This document shows, piece by piece, positions 11,566 through 22,563 of a stretch of 64,000 nt of DNA. The position numbers and the translations under genes are program-made. The notes beneath the pieces are model-generated. The model was given only the letters and a program-made list of their open reading frames with translations. It was not told where the DNA came from and made no database searches. Within the stretch, counting starts at the first letter, position 1. Every line of letters starts with the position of its first letter. Origin of the DNA: Valencia hispanica (lineage: Eukaryota; Chordata; Actinopteri; Cyprinodontiformes; Valenciidae); assembly GCA_963556495.2 (NCBI GenBank), contig OY747717.1, positions 3,127,501-3,191,500 of the forward strand, in the 5' to 3' direction.

Positions 11566-11855
11566 CCATCCGAACGCTAAACAAATGGATCCCCAGAATC
11601 AGAACCTTAACATGGAGAAGCTGCATTCCTTTTCTGTACTCCTCTAATCTGGAAAAAAAAGCTGCTGAAACACTTGAGTTCCTTTAAACCAGGGCTAAAA
11701 ACCATCTGTTTAGAGCTGCCTTCGATTAATAACTAAAACATCATTATTTTGTCACTGTAATCTCTTTTTTTGTGTGACGTTTTTATCATGTAAAGCACTT
11801 TGAGAACTGCCTTGTTGCTAAAATGTGCCATGCTAATAAACTTGACTTGACTTGA
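11566..11855 (+). mobile_element. L2/Maui-like LINE, right part with 3' end
   Basis: It holds a C-terminal ORF2 relic and the 3' UTR (atgtaaagcactttgagaac, ctaataaacttgacttgact), ending in the short TTGAC tandem typical of these LINEs. Confidence 0.75.
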
Positions 11856-11868
11856 AGCGCCTGTAGAC

Positions 11869-12048
11869 CAGGGGTGTCCGGCTCCGGTCCTTCAGTGCCA
11901 CCGTCCTGTAGCTTTTTAGATGTGTCCCTGCTCCAGCACCTGAATCGGATGAATGGATCGGTACCAGGCCTCTGCAGAGCTGGATGCCGAGGAGGGGATT
12001 CAGCTGTTGGAGCAGGGATGCATCCGGAATGGACTTGGGACACCCCTG
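11869..12048. mobile_element. Palindromic hAT MITE (CAGGGGTGTCC termini)
   Basis: Ends CAGGGGTGTCC and GGACACCCCTG-like (gggacacccctg). Flanks ctgtagac and ctgtagaa agree at 7 of 8. It is the same family as 15981-16206. Overlapping open frames on both strands reflect its palindromic nature, not coding. Confidence 0.8.
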
Positions 12049-12639
12049 CTGTAGAAATCTACAGCGTAACACCTGAAGACAGTTTCACTGTAAAACCAAA
12101 CGCACCCGTTTGAATTTTTAACACGTTTCTTTCACATCGATGATCATTTCTGTGTTCTCTGCCATCCGACTCGTTTTTCGACCGGATCTTACTCATCTGA
12201 ATGAATCATCTTTCCCGGTGGAAACACAAACGGAAATCCAGGGCAAAGCGTGGATCCTGAGCCGGTTGTGTAACGATGTAAGAGGAGAAACACCCGCCGG
12301 TTCTGGTGTCAGGTGTTTGTCGTATTCACGCCTCGCCGTACGTCAGCAGCTCATCAGAACAGCTGTGCACGTGTGTCGGTCGCTGTGTTCTGGTTGTTCA
12401 CATGGAGCTCATCCACTCGGATATTTACTACCATAAGGGGGGGAATCCAGTTTCCTTTGGATAAATGAAGTCTCTTCAGCTTTAATAACTTGTATCAGTT
12501 TTAGTTGACGAATCACAGAGGAGCTTTATTCATAGTAAGACAATTTACTCTTAACATCAAGCTAAGATAAACGTATTATTTTCCTGTAACCTGAAAGTCG
12601 GCCTGATCGATATTCACAGGTTTTTTCGGAGTTTGTTTC

Positions 12640-12898
12640 CAATTCGATTCAGTTTATTTATATAGTGCCGATTCACAACAGATGTCATCTCAAGGCACTT
12701 TACAAGAAAAGTCATTTCGATATCCAACATTCCAATCAGTTTAAAGGTTTCTATTTAAGGAATCCCAGCAGATTCACATCGAGTCATTGACTTGAGGTTG
12801 CGCCCCGTTGATGCAGACTTTCCAACCACAGCAATCCTTCAGCAATCCCTCATACTGAGCAAGCATGTAGCGACGGTGGAGAGGAAAAACTCCCCCTT
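12640..12898 (-). mobile_element. L2 3' end fragment
   Basis: Matches the 3' UTR of the L2 at 8019-8270, with shared acaacagatgtcatctcaag and gtggagaggaaaaactcccc. It is cut off after the last block. Confidence 0.8.
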
Positions 12899-13229
12899 TT
12901 CCCTCCGGTTTTCAGGCCTGTTTGGTTCCCTCTTGCTTCCCTTTCGTAGCCGTAATATATTATTTCTCTGTGTCGGGGGGGGGGGGGGGGGAGCATTTTG
13001 TTTTCACTTTTTTGTTGCTCTTAAATATTTCTGATCAAACTAATGTAATATCGGACAAAGATAATTGCAGTAAAAAAAACGCAGTTTTCAAATGATTTCA
13101 TTTATTGAGGGGATCAATATTATAAAAACCAACATGGCTCTGTGTGAAGAGTATTTTAATTGGTGTTGGCATCATCCTTGCCCACTGCCCAGGCCCGATG
13201 ATGGTCAGATCGGTGGAATCAGGAACCTG

Positions 13230-13455
13230 TAAGGCCACTCGACTACCAACGCCTCCGAGCATGAAGAACAGATGAGAAACAAAGTCTCTGACATCCATCC
13301 GTCTGGTTCCAGAACCATCTCTAAGGTTCTGGGACTCTAGAGGACCTCAGTGAGGACCATGAACCGCTGTGGAGAACCTTCCTAGGAAAGGCTGACCTAC
13401 CAGAATTACTCCAGAAGCTCATCAATAACACGTCCAGGAGGTCAGATGCTGTACT
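13230..13455 (+). pseudogene. Tc1-family transposase relic
   Basis: It contains stretches of a fish Tc1 N-terminal coding region (accatctctaaggttctggg, gacctaccagaattactcca, aggaggtca). These correspond to the helix-turn-helix DNA-binding part. The frame is destroyed. Confidence 0.55.
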
Positions 13456-13774
13456 TATGGAACTATGAACCCTAAAGGAGAAGATCCGACCATCAGTTCT
13501 TGATCCAAACAACTCCAGCAAGTCCAACTCTGAACGGCTATAAAAACTAACTGAATGAACGATTTGGAACGGACTAGTCAAAGTCTAATTGAGCTGTTTG
13601 GAATCAATGAGGAGTAGTATATGTTTGAAGGAGTGATACGGATCCATTGCTTGGAGGTGGTGGAAGAGCCTCCAATGTAGCAGCTAGATGTTAGCGCCAG
13701 GATATGCCGTTTGGTGACTCCATCCGCCCGTCCGATTCCAGAGATGAGAGGTTCCGGAATCCGACGAACCACCT

Positions 13775-14060
13775 AAACCAACTCCTTTCAATGCGGAGGA
13801 GCAGCAGCTCTACTCTGGGCTCCCCGCCGGGTGATGAAACCCCTGATGATCTTATGAACGTAAATGGACCCAGTTGATCTAGAGCTTTGCGCCGCCGGCC
13901 AGATTCTTCTTCTCCACGACCGACTGGATCAACGCCCATCACTGTAGACGAAGTCCTGATCCATCCATCCGGGATTCACTCCGGATCAGACACCAAGATG
14001 CTTTAACTTCTCCACTTGAGGCAGAGGGTGGAGGTGACTCCGATGCCTCGTCCGCACGTA
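13775..14060. repeat. Old interspersed repeat (fish type)
   Basis: Blocks ggagcagcagctctactctg and ttaacttctccacttgaggc resemble a very common fish repeat whose class I cannot name with certainty. Confidence 0.4.
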
Positions 14061-14345
14061 GCCATGGTATCTCACAAAGCGAAGATATTTTTCTATGGTC
14101 TTGGCCCGTCATCCACACGAAAAAGCAGATTTCGAATCTTTTTGAAAACTCCGGCCAAAGTGAAGATCTGCGTTTTCCTCTGTTTTAAGCGTTTGCGTGT
14201 GGACAGAAATAACCGGGGTTTTCAGTTTTGCAAACGTCAATTTCCGCGACAAAAATACATCACTAGTGCAACCTGCGTTTCCACTCAGAAACAGCATTTA
14301 TGCCCTCAGAGATGTGGTGGCATCATCGATTGTCCAAGCGCTTTT
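14060..14345. repeat. Old interspersed repeat with internal symmetry
   Basis: Pairs such as gtcatccacacgaaaaagc and gcgtttgcgtgtggac suggest a degenerate foldback element, probably a MITE. Borders are uncertain. Confidence 0.35.
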
Positions 14346-15980
14346 TGTTTGCCTGTTTTTACAAGCTCTAATACTGCTCTATGTAGATGTTAGAACATAG
14401 AAAGTTACTTTGAGTGGATAGGATTTGGGGGAACTACTGCCCCCTACAGGTTTGGCATGTCTATGTGCTTAACAACGCATTTATGTTTTTCCCTCTGCAG
14501 GAGATCCAAATCTGTAAATGTAGTTGTTTTTTTTAAATGTCACCAACCCTGAAAACAAAGGGAAATAAACTCTGATTAAAAACAAAAATCCTAAAGATAA
14601 ATTTGTCAAATAATCTAACATAAAATCTAATTCCTAAGATGATTTATGGAATAAAAGTAGCCAGATATGGACTAAAACAGTAAATTTTTTGTTTGTTCCA
14701 GCGCTACATCATGAATAATAACTGTAACTCATCTCTCCGTCCTTCAGGTGATGGTTCTCCTTCATAAACTCATTTCTGCTTCATCAAAGCCTCCTCTTCC
14801 TCCTCCTCCTCACAAACAAAACACTTTACCAGTCGCCTCTTTGACTTCAGCTCCTTTGATGCTTTCTTGCGGAGGTTCAGTGCCTCCCAGTGGACACATG
14901 GGGGAATTACTCGCTGCTTCCATCATATTTTAAAGCACAAGTCAGAGATTAATCAGTTATCAGTTTTATTAAAAACCAAGTTAACTTACAGAGTGTTGAT
15001 CAGGTTCAGATTGTTCCTCCTTCCACTCACTGTTGTCAAACTTTTTGCTCAAAACTGGAGCTTTAGGTTAAAACCGACGTCTGGCTGGACTTCAGGAACG
15101 AGCGATAAATCACCAAACCTTTGTCTGTGTTTGTCGTCGGTGGTAAAAAACCTGCAGCCTGTGAGGATTTAAGTTCTCGAGTTGCTGCTGTCTTATAACA
15201 CCTCATTCACTTGTTCCCAAGTTAATTTATTGTCTGGGTTCGGGTCTTCTGGGGCAAAACAGAACAGACAGGCGTCAATCAGATTTGCTTTGATTCAAAC
15301 TGCAGAAAACTGCATTATTTGTTGCTTAATAATTCAATATTTTTGCTGATAAATGATAAATATTTGTTGTTTTTATGTTTCCTTGGTGTATTGAATAAAC
15401 TCCAGAAGAGCAAGCCCAGCCGGTAAGGAGCACTAAAACAGCCTATATGAAAAATAAATACAGAAATAAGTGAAAGCCAATTAAATCTGGCAGCAAAAGA
15501 GACGTAACAATAAAAACTGAGAAACCGAAGCGTTGAAGGAATTCCTGGGAATGAATGTGCCTATGGGGAAATAAACAGAGGAAGAAAATAAACAAAGCTA
15601 CATCGATAAATGCAGGCTAAAAATGTTCAAAAATATCTTGAATATATTTAAATTAAAAAATGCAAAAAAAATATATATGGAAATAATTATTTCCAAAAAA
15701 GATTAAGAACAATAAAATCAGGGATGATGGGATTAAAACTAGAAGAAATGTTTATAAATTTAATCAAGCAGTGAGAAAATAAAGTAGATTAAGAAAGGGA
15801 GATTTACTTTAAGGTGAATTAGTAAAGTTTAATATCAATTAATAAATGTAACCATTTCAAGTTTTTGGAATTTTAAATTTAATACTAAATTTTAATACTA
15901 ATTTATGTGAGGATCTACAACTGTATAGAAAACAATTGATAGAAATTAGTTTGGCGCCAATAGTCAGCCATTCTCTAGTA

Positions 15981-16206
15981 CAGGGGTGTCCAACCCTGGT
16001 CCTCGAGAGCTGCTGTCCAGAAGGTTTTAGATCCATCCCTGCTCCAACACAGCTGAATAAAATTATTGAATTACCTCTGCAGCATGCCATCAAGTTTGGC
16101 AAAGGCCTGTTAAACGAGCATTCATTTGGTTCAGTTGTGTTGGAACAGGGATGCATGTAAAACCTGCAGGACAGTAGCTCTCGAGGACCAGGGTAGGACA
16201 CCCCTG
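15981..16206. mobile_element. Palindromic hAT MITE with perfect 8-bp duplication
   Basis: Termini CAGGGGTGTCC and GGACACCCCTG. Flanks ctctagta (15973-15980 and 16207-16214) are identical. The arms cctggtcctcgagagctgctgtcc and the matching ggacagtagctctcgaggacc... make it a long hairpin. Confidence 0.9.
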
Positions 16207-16744
16207 CTCTAGTATTTTAATATACTTTTCTATTTATATATATTTCTAAGTGTAGCTGTAATTAATTTTGGCAGCCTTGGTCCTCCATATACTAGTATTT
16301 AATATATTTTTCTATTTGTGTCGCTTTTATTAATTATGGCAGCCTTGGTCCTACATACTCTAGTATTTAATTTATTTTTCTATTTGTGTAGCTTTTATTA
16401 ATTTTGGCAGCCTTAGTCCTCCATACTCTAGTGTTTAATTTATTTTACTATTTATGTCTCTTTAGCTTTTATGACTGTTGGGAGCCTTAGTCCTCCATAC
16501 TCTAGTGTTTAATTTATTTTACTATTTATGTCTCTTTAGCTTTTATGACTGTTGGCAGCATTGGTCCTCCATACTCTAGTAATTTAATTTATTGTACTAT
16601 TTATATCTATTCATAAGTGTAACTTTTATTAATTTAGGCCACCTTAGTTCTCCATACCCTAGTGTTTTATGTATTTGACTATTTTTATGTCTCTGTGATT
16701 TTATGAATTCTGGCCCTATTGGTCGTCCGTACTGGAGGTTCTAG
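16207..16744. repeat. Tandem array, about 7 units of 68-82 bp
   Basis: Units share cagccttggtcctccatactc followed by tagtatttaatttattt. The MITE at 15981 has inserted in the first unit. The array ends some 50 bases before exon 3. Confidence 0.8.
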
Positions 16745-16791
16745 GACCGGTGATTGTAAAGTAAACCTGTCGTGTCGTCAGATTCTGTCAG

Positions 16792-16899
16792 ATCGAAGGC
16801 CGCCTGCAGCAGCTGACCGCCGAGCTGCCTGAGCTTCAGCAGAGGAAGAAACGGACAGAAGAAGAGCTGAAGACGACTTCCTGTCCTCAGACGACCACA
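16792..16899 (+). CDS. Exon 3: coiled-coil segment
   Basis: Acceptor tctgtcag before ATC GAA GGC, donor ACA|gtaagt. A second acceptor lies 10 bases earlier (after 16781) and would give a different phase. The product IEGRLQQLTAELPELQQRKK has clear heptads and is followed by a Thr-rich end. Phase 0 at the donor matches exon 4. Confidence 0.75.
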
Positions 16900-17401
16900 G
16901 TAAGTCATCACAGGGAAAACTTGTGATTTCACACGCTAAAGAAATTTTCAGCCGCTGGGGCGAAATCATAAACGTCACGTATTAAAAACTCAAGCAAGCA
17001 AGGCCTTTCCTTACAGAGTGCAAAAGTTGTTTGTTTGTTCATTGATTATTTTCTCACCTGATGTGAGTCACGTGACCACAGATTTGCTTGTAAGCCGCAA
17101 TCACAGTGAGCAAGTTTATTCCCAAGAGGAAAACACCTCTTCCCAGGAGTTGGACGTCCCAGCAGATTCAGCCAAATGTCAGAGCGTGAAGCTCAGAGAA
17201 ATGACCAGAAAGCCAAGAGCTCCATCACAGACACTACAGGCCTCGGTTAGCAGGATAAAGGTCAAGTTGGACCTGAGACTTTTGAAGGAATGTCCACTTC
17301 AGAGACTTTTAGCCATAACGTACAGAACCATGTTAGGAGAAATCCAAAAATGCAACAAAAACACTAAAAACAAAATAAAATTATCTGAACTTGCAGTCCA
17401 G

Positions 17402-17700
17402 TGAATTTCCCCCTTTTTGGGGATAAATAAAGTACCTACCTAGCTAGCTAGCACGGTGGTGGAGGAATGATGGTTTTTGGGCTCATTCTGCAGTCATCGA
17501 GTGGACCATTGATCTCCTCTGTAAACCGGCGTATTCTAGTAGCTTGGTCCAAACTGGGTCGTCAACAGAACAATGATCCCAAACACAGCAGCTGATCTAT
17601 AAGCAGAATGACAGTCAAAGGGGGCTGCAATGGCCTAGTCAAAGTCCACACCTAAACCCGACTCAAATACCGTGGTGGGATTGTGGTTTGGGTTAAATAT
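17402..17700 (+). mobile_element. LINE 3' tail followed by Tc1 relic
   Basis: gggataaataaagtacctac and the run ctagctagctagc look like a LINE 3' terminus. From 17453, cggtggtggaggaatgatgg and tggcctagtcaaagtccaca mark a Tc1 transposase relic. Confidence 0.45.
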
Positions 17701-17732
17701 TAAATGACGTGCGGAGGTTCTGTTTGCTTGGT

Positions 17733-18085
17733 ATAAATCTGGCGATACGATACGTATACAGGGGAGACGACATGCTGCGATAATATGAGTAACACGATAT
17801 ATTGGGATTTTTGAAACTTAATTTAACCAGAAAAACCCTCCAACCTGTTTCATACTTTAACACGTCCAGTTTTATTACTAGATCTAGTTGATCCACTGGA
17901 ACAAAGAAGGTGGAATCTGCCACAAAACTACCATTTATACTTTTAATTTTACTACAAAAATGACTGTCATCATTAATGGCTCCATTCAAATAAATAAAAA
18001 AAATACTTTGCTTTTGAATATAGATACAATATCGTGAAATAAAATATGGCGATATATCGGCCTATCGATATTTTCTTACACCCAT
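17733..18085 (-). mobile_element. hAT MITE family A, inverted copy
   Basis: Reverse of the family: caggggagacga, ccagttttattactagatct, tggcgatatatcggcctatc, ending ttcttacaccca. It lies 50 bases from the plus-strand copy that follows. Confidence 0.8.
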
Positions 18086-18134
18086 CATATCGTCTTGGAT
18101 CCTGAGAGAAAATTGTCTCGATGAAGTTACAGAT

Positions 18135-18530
18135 TAGGGGTGTAAGAAAATATCGATACGCCGATATATCGCCATATTTTATTTCCCGATATTGTATCGA
18201 TATTCAAAACAAAAATATCTTCTTTTTTTAAAGGATTTGAATGGAACCATTAATGATGACAGTAATTTTTGTAGTAAAACTAAAAGTATGACTGGTAGTT
18301 TTCACCTTCTTTGTTCCAGTGGATCAACTGGATCTAGTAACAAAACTGGATGTGTTAAAATATGAAACAGGTTGGAGTGTTTAGAATGATGGGACAGTTT
18401 TTATACAGTTAAATTGAGTTGTAAAAATCACAATATATCGTCTTACTCATAGTATCACAATGTATCGTATCGTCTCCCATGTATCGCGATACATATCGTA
18501 TCAGCAGATTTTTGCCAATACACATCCCTA
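18135..18530 (+). mobile_element. hAT MITE family A with perfect 8-bp duplication (reference copy)
   Basis: Starts taggggtgtaagaaaatatc, ends ccaatacacatcccta. Flanks ttacagat (18127-18134 and 18531-18538) are identical. It is 396 bp with no coding capacity. It ends about 75 bases before exon 4. Confidence 0.92.
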
Positions 18531-18604
18531 TTACAGATGTTCTTGTCTCTCCTCTCCGCAGCTCCCTATGAGTAAAAAAATGTTTCCGTGCTTTATTTCC
18601 TCAG

Positions 18605-18774
18605 AAGCTTCAGGCCCTCATAAGCGAGCGTCTCATCCAGTCTGAGCAGCTGCTGTTCCAGGAGCAGGCACTGAGCGCGCTCCGTAACCTGCTGACACAG
18701 GATCTGCAGCGGTACCGGGAAGAGGGCAACAAACTCGCCTGCTTCACGGAGAGGATCATCAGAAGGTCCCAGAG
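18605..18774 (+). CDS. Exon 4: end of first coiled coil
   Basis: Acceptor tttcctcag, donor AG|gtaaac. It encodes KLQALISERLIQSEQLLFQE, then ALSALRNLLTQDLQRYREEG, then TERIIRRSQ, a strongly helical heptad segment rich in Leu and charged residues. Two bases are left over, completed by exon 5 after an intron of only 111 bases. Confidence 0.85.
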
Positions 18775-18885
18775 GTAAACCAGTCCCCCCCAACGCTCTG
18801 CTGGACACCAACAAACCAGTGACGTCCGGCAGCTTCAGCTCGCCTCGTTGTCGTCCCGGTGACAAAAAATACGCATCACTTCCAG

Positions 18886-18973
18886 GTCGGACGGAGAGGG
18901 AACCTCTGGCTGTGCAGAGGGCGAAGAAAGAAGCATGCAGGGAAAGAACGAGACGGAGCCGGAGAAGAACATG
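18886..18973 (+). CDS. Exon 5: short Glu/Gly/Ser linker
   Basis: An 88-base exon found by phase logic. Exon 4 leaves two bases and exon 6 needs phase 0, so an exon of length 1 mod 3 is required between them. Acceptor cacttccag, donor ATG|gtacgg. The product is SDGEGTSGCAEGEERSMQGK followed by NETEPEKNM, acidic and probably disordered. It is the start of the middle linker. Confidence 0.65.
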
Positions 18974-19055
18974 GTACGGTTCTGACTTCATGAAACCAGT
19001 TCAAAGTTTAACATCAGCTGTTAATATCGTCCAGCCCAACAACCTGCTATTAGCC

Positions 19056-19290
19056 AAAGCAATTTTATTTGTATAGCAACACTTTCAACAACAAGGTGAT
19101 TCAAGGTGCTTTACATGATTAAGGGGTAAAATAAAAACAGCATTAAAACACAGGCAAAGCATTTAAAGTAAAAACAGCAAGAAGCACAAACAAAACATGA
19201 TACAACAAAGCATTACTTAAAGGCAGCTCTAAACAGATACGTTTTTAGTTGTGATTTAAAAGAACTCAGTGTTTCAGTGTTTCAGCAGCA
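19056..19290 (-). mobile_element. L2/Maui-like 3' end fragment
   Basis: Reverse of the 3' UTR at 11690-11855: caaggtgctttacatgatta, aaaggcagctctaaacagat. Confidence 0.65.
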
Positions 19291-19292
19291 GC

Positions 19293-19293
<1 letters not shown>

Positions 19294-19338
<45 letters not shown>

Positions 19339-19352
19339 GTGTGTGTGTGTGT
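19294..19352. repeat. (TA)n then (TG)n microsatellite
   Basis: About 20 TA units followed by eight TG units. Confidence 0.95.
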
Positions 19353-19679
19353 ATAAAGTATTTATTTTAAGGATTCAGGAAGTAGATTAGTTTATTTTTA
19401 GTATTAATTACTCTGTGTTTTGTATTAAGTCATTAAGTCTGTATTGGGTGTTGGTTTGGATGGTTGAGGAGTGAAAAATTGGTTTGTAATCAAGTTATAA
19501 ACCTTTGATCTTAATTTAATCATAAATTACCTACATTTTCCCAACCTTGGTTTTAAGTCAGTTTTAAGTGCTAGGACTGCACCAAGTCCGACTTTCATAT
19601 TTATTACTGAAACAACACTTAGAAGTTTAGTCAAACCAGTATTAAGCAAGTCTAATAATCAGATCTGTTAATTTAGTTT

Positions 19680-20915
19680 TAAAATTGGTAGGTCAAAGTT
19701 ATTAATAGGTATTAAATGTATCAGTATTAAGTCGGTTTTGAAAAATTGTTTTTAGGCAATTTAGTCTTTGAGTATGAAATAATTAGTCAGTGTTAAATGT
19801 GTTAATTTATTAATTAATGTTAGCTATAACTATAAATTAGCTTTCTAGTATTTTAAATTAAGTATTTATTTTAGGTTTTGCTTTTCTGGTCAGTATTAGG
19901 GAGATGGAAAATATTGTAAATTGTTGTCACTGGGTGTCGTGTTTGTAATTAAATCAAGTCATTAATGAGTAAGTATGGCACAGTGAGTCAGTGATGAATG
20001 TGACGTTTTAAATATTAGGAATATTATGAAGAATTTTCTAGGTATAAGTAAATTACAAATATTCTAAATTATATTATATAATTATATTATAAATGTGTCA
20101 GTTGCCATCAAAAAAAAAACTGCTGTTCTGCAACTTTATACAAAATACATTTTTGACTAATTTTAAAACGATATTTCTCCGACCTCGGATGGTTTAATCG
20201 TTTGACAAGTGAAGAGAAATAACTGCAATAGTTGCTGATGAATGAACCAGCGTGTGAATCAGTATAAAAGTATTTGATAGGTATTAAATGCCCATCAGTA
20301 TTGTCAGTTTTTTTATTATGGTTGATTTTAGGCAATTAGGTCATTAAGTATAAAGTAATTAGTCAGTATTAAATGTGTTAAGTTATTAATTAACACAAAT
20401 GATAAATTAGCTTTCTAGTATTTTAGGTTAAGTATTTGTTAGGTTTTGCTTTTTTAGTCAGTATTAAGGAGATAGTAATATTGTAATTTTTTGTCATTAG
20501 GTGTCATATTTGTAATAAATTAAATTTAACATTAAGTCAGTTTGTAAGTGTAAAGTTATAACACAATTAAGTCATCAATGAGTAAGTATGGTAAGTATGA
20601 TAAATGTGACCTTTCAAATATTATGAATATTATGAAGAATTTCCTTGGTTTAAAAAATTATAAATGTGTTTATATAATGTATACTAAGGGAAATAAACCA
20701 TATTAATCTATATCAGGCTTTTAAAACATTTTTCCAAATTTCTCAATTTAAAAATGAGCAAATTAAATGTTAATTCAGCTGCCAGAAAAGAAAAAAACAG
20801 CTCTTCTGCAACTTTATATAAAATAAATCTTTGGATAATTTTAAAACGATATTTCTCTGACCTTGGATGGTGAAGAGAAATAACTGTAATAGATGCTTAT
20901 CAATGAACCAGCGTA
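19680..20915. repeat. Diverged ~600-bp tandem duplication
   Basis: Copy 1 (about 19680-20260) and copy 2 (about 20262-20915) share in order: aattagctttctagtatttt, aatgagtaagtatgg, attatgaagaatttc, ttctgcaactttata, aattttaaaacgatatttct and aatgaaccagcgt. Confidence 0.8.
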
Positions 20916-21868
20916 AAAAAACCAGAAGAAAAAAGAAACGTGAGCGAGTCTTGGTCTACACGCGTGTGTTTTTCTGCTCGTGTGTCTGGCATCGGTCCAG
21001 CTGTTGTCAGTCTTCCTCAGACAGTCGGAGGAGAGACAGAGGAAACATCTGCCTGCTCATCTGGCTCTGTCTGTCACACACACACACCTTCATCCCTAAA
21101 AAAAAGCAAAAAGCAAAAAAAAAAAAAGCCCCATAATAAACTGACAAAGTTGTGACGGGAAATGATGAGGGAAGAAACCTGGTTTGGAGTCTTATTATAA
21201 CAGGAAACCTGTCGCGGTGTCGCGCTACAGTTTAACTCTGAGAGCTTAAACACAAACAGCCGACAGGCTGCAAGTAGGGAACAATGCGCAGGATTGGGAT
21301 TTTCTGGTTAAAAGCAGTTCTTACTGCCAAATGTTTTACATCACTCTACCTAAAAGCTAAAACCCGGAGTGGATCCTGCAGCTTTTTCTCCAGAGTCCAC
21401 TGGGCTGAAGTTTTTGGTCCGAAAAGCTGTTCAGGGAGGTTTTCTAATCGCCAGATACTGTTTCCCTTCAAACTGTATGAGGACCAACCTTGGAGATGCA
21501 AACATCCAGTTCTGCAACATCAGTAAAATGATTAACAGGCGGAGAAAAAGTCCAATTGGAAACGTCTTCATCTGAACCAAATACTTTCCGTATTTCGCCG
21601 TTTTTTTTTTTTTTTTAGAACGGTGACAGAAAAAACAGTTGCAGGGGTCGATAGAGCAACAGCTGTATTTGCATTCTTATCATAAAATAGACTTTCTGGA
21701 GGGATTTTAGGGAAACATCCCGTTCGGTTTGGACCTTTGGCAAGACTGATATCTAAGTTTCCTCCTGGACCTGTTGGCTCCTTCAGCCAATGTCAGATCG
21801 GTCCATTTCCGTATTTAACCAGGTAAAAAAAAAAAAAGAAAAAACTGTGATGGAAAAAGTTGAAGGCC

Positions 21869-22563
21869 GTCCGTCATTTTGACCAACTACAATTCACACC
21901 TCTGATCAATTGGTGCAAACGGGCAGATATTTCCTACTTTACGCACCGAGTACAGGTAATTAAATCAATTAAATAAAGATTCCCATGAGAGCACATGGAC
22001 ACCGTACTCGATGCGTCTCGCTAACCGGGAGCTGACGGCGCGTTGAAGAGTTACTGAGGTTTTGGAGCGCGGTGCTGCGGGATTTCCTCCCGCTGAAGCG
22101 ATTAGCTTACAAGTCAGGAAACGGCTCGTTCAGAGTGATCACTTCAACTGGAGAAATGTTCCCTGATTTCCAAACTTTGGCTGAAGTGGCGCTTAATATC
22201 CAGTCTCTAGAACAACATCTAAACCCCCATGAGAAGTCGTCTGTCCGAGGCAAAAACCCCAAATCCTCATGACAATAACCTCTGCAGCGATCCCACTATT
22301 TGGTTACGAACAAGCAGGAGATCATTTCAGCTCCATGTGGAGCAGGAGGAAGACGTGTTACTGTGTTCAGGCCACACCAGGTGAAGTGCAATCAATTCAT
22401 TTCAGTTTTTATATGTAGTTCTTTGTTCGGTTTGTTCAGATTTAATATTATTTAAAATGATTTTTAATAAATACTATTGAATATGCTGTAATTTGTTTTA
22501 AATTGACAGGTAAAAATACATTATGACCGGATATTATTGACCCCGTCGGTCAAAATGACGGAC
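21869..22563. mobile_element. Element with 16-bp inverted termini (GTCCGTCATTTTGACC)
   Basis: Left terminus at 21869, its reverse complement at 22548-22563, about 695 bp apart. No transposase is seen. Class unknown; piggyBac-like or another cut-and-paste type is possible. Confidence 0.6.

Larger units (their letters stand above)
5827..16791 (+). other. Intron 2: 11 kb, mostly nested mobile elements
   Basis: It contains Tc1 relics (about 6115-6470, 13230-13455, perhaps 9830-9900), a 40-bp-arm palindrome (7301-7410), a hAT MITE split by an L2 (7735-9817), an L2 split by two nested hAT elements (10450-11855), two palindromic MITEs (11869-12048, 15981-16206), an L2 3' end (12640-12898), old unclassified repeats (13775-14345) and a 68-82 bp tandem array (16207-16744). 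Stretches 12.1-12.6 and 14.4-15.9 kb show no recognisable content. Confidence 0.6.

Noticed and set aside
11786..12113. Overlapping frames on both strands
   Set aside because: Explained by the palindromic MITE at 11869-12048.
17018..17404. 128-codon open frame as an exon or gene
   Set aside because: No splice-site pattern in phase with the flanking exons, no recognisable motif, and its end runs into a LINE tail.
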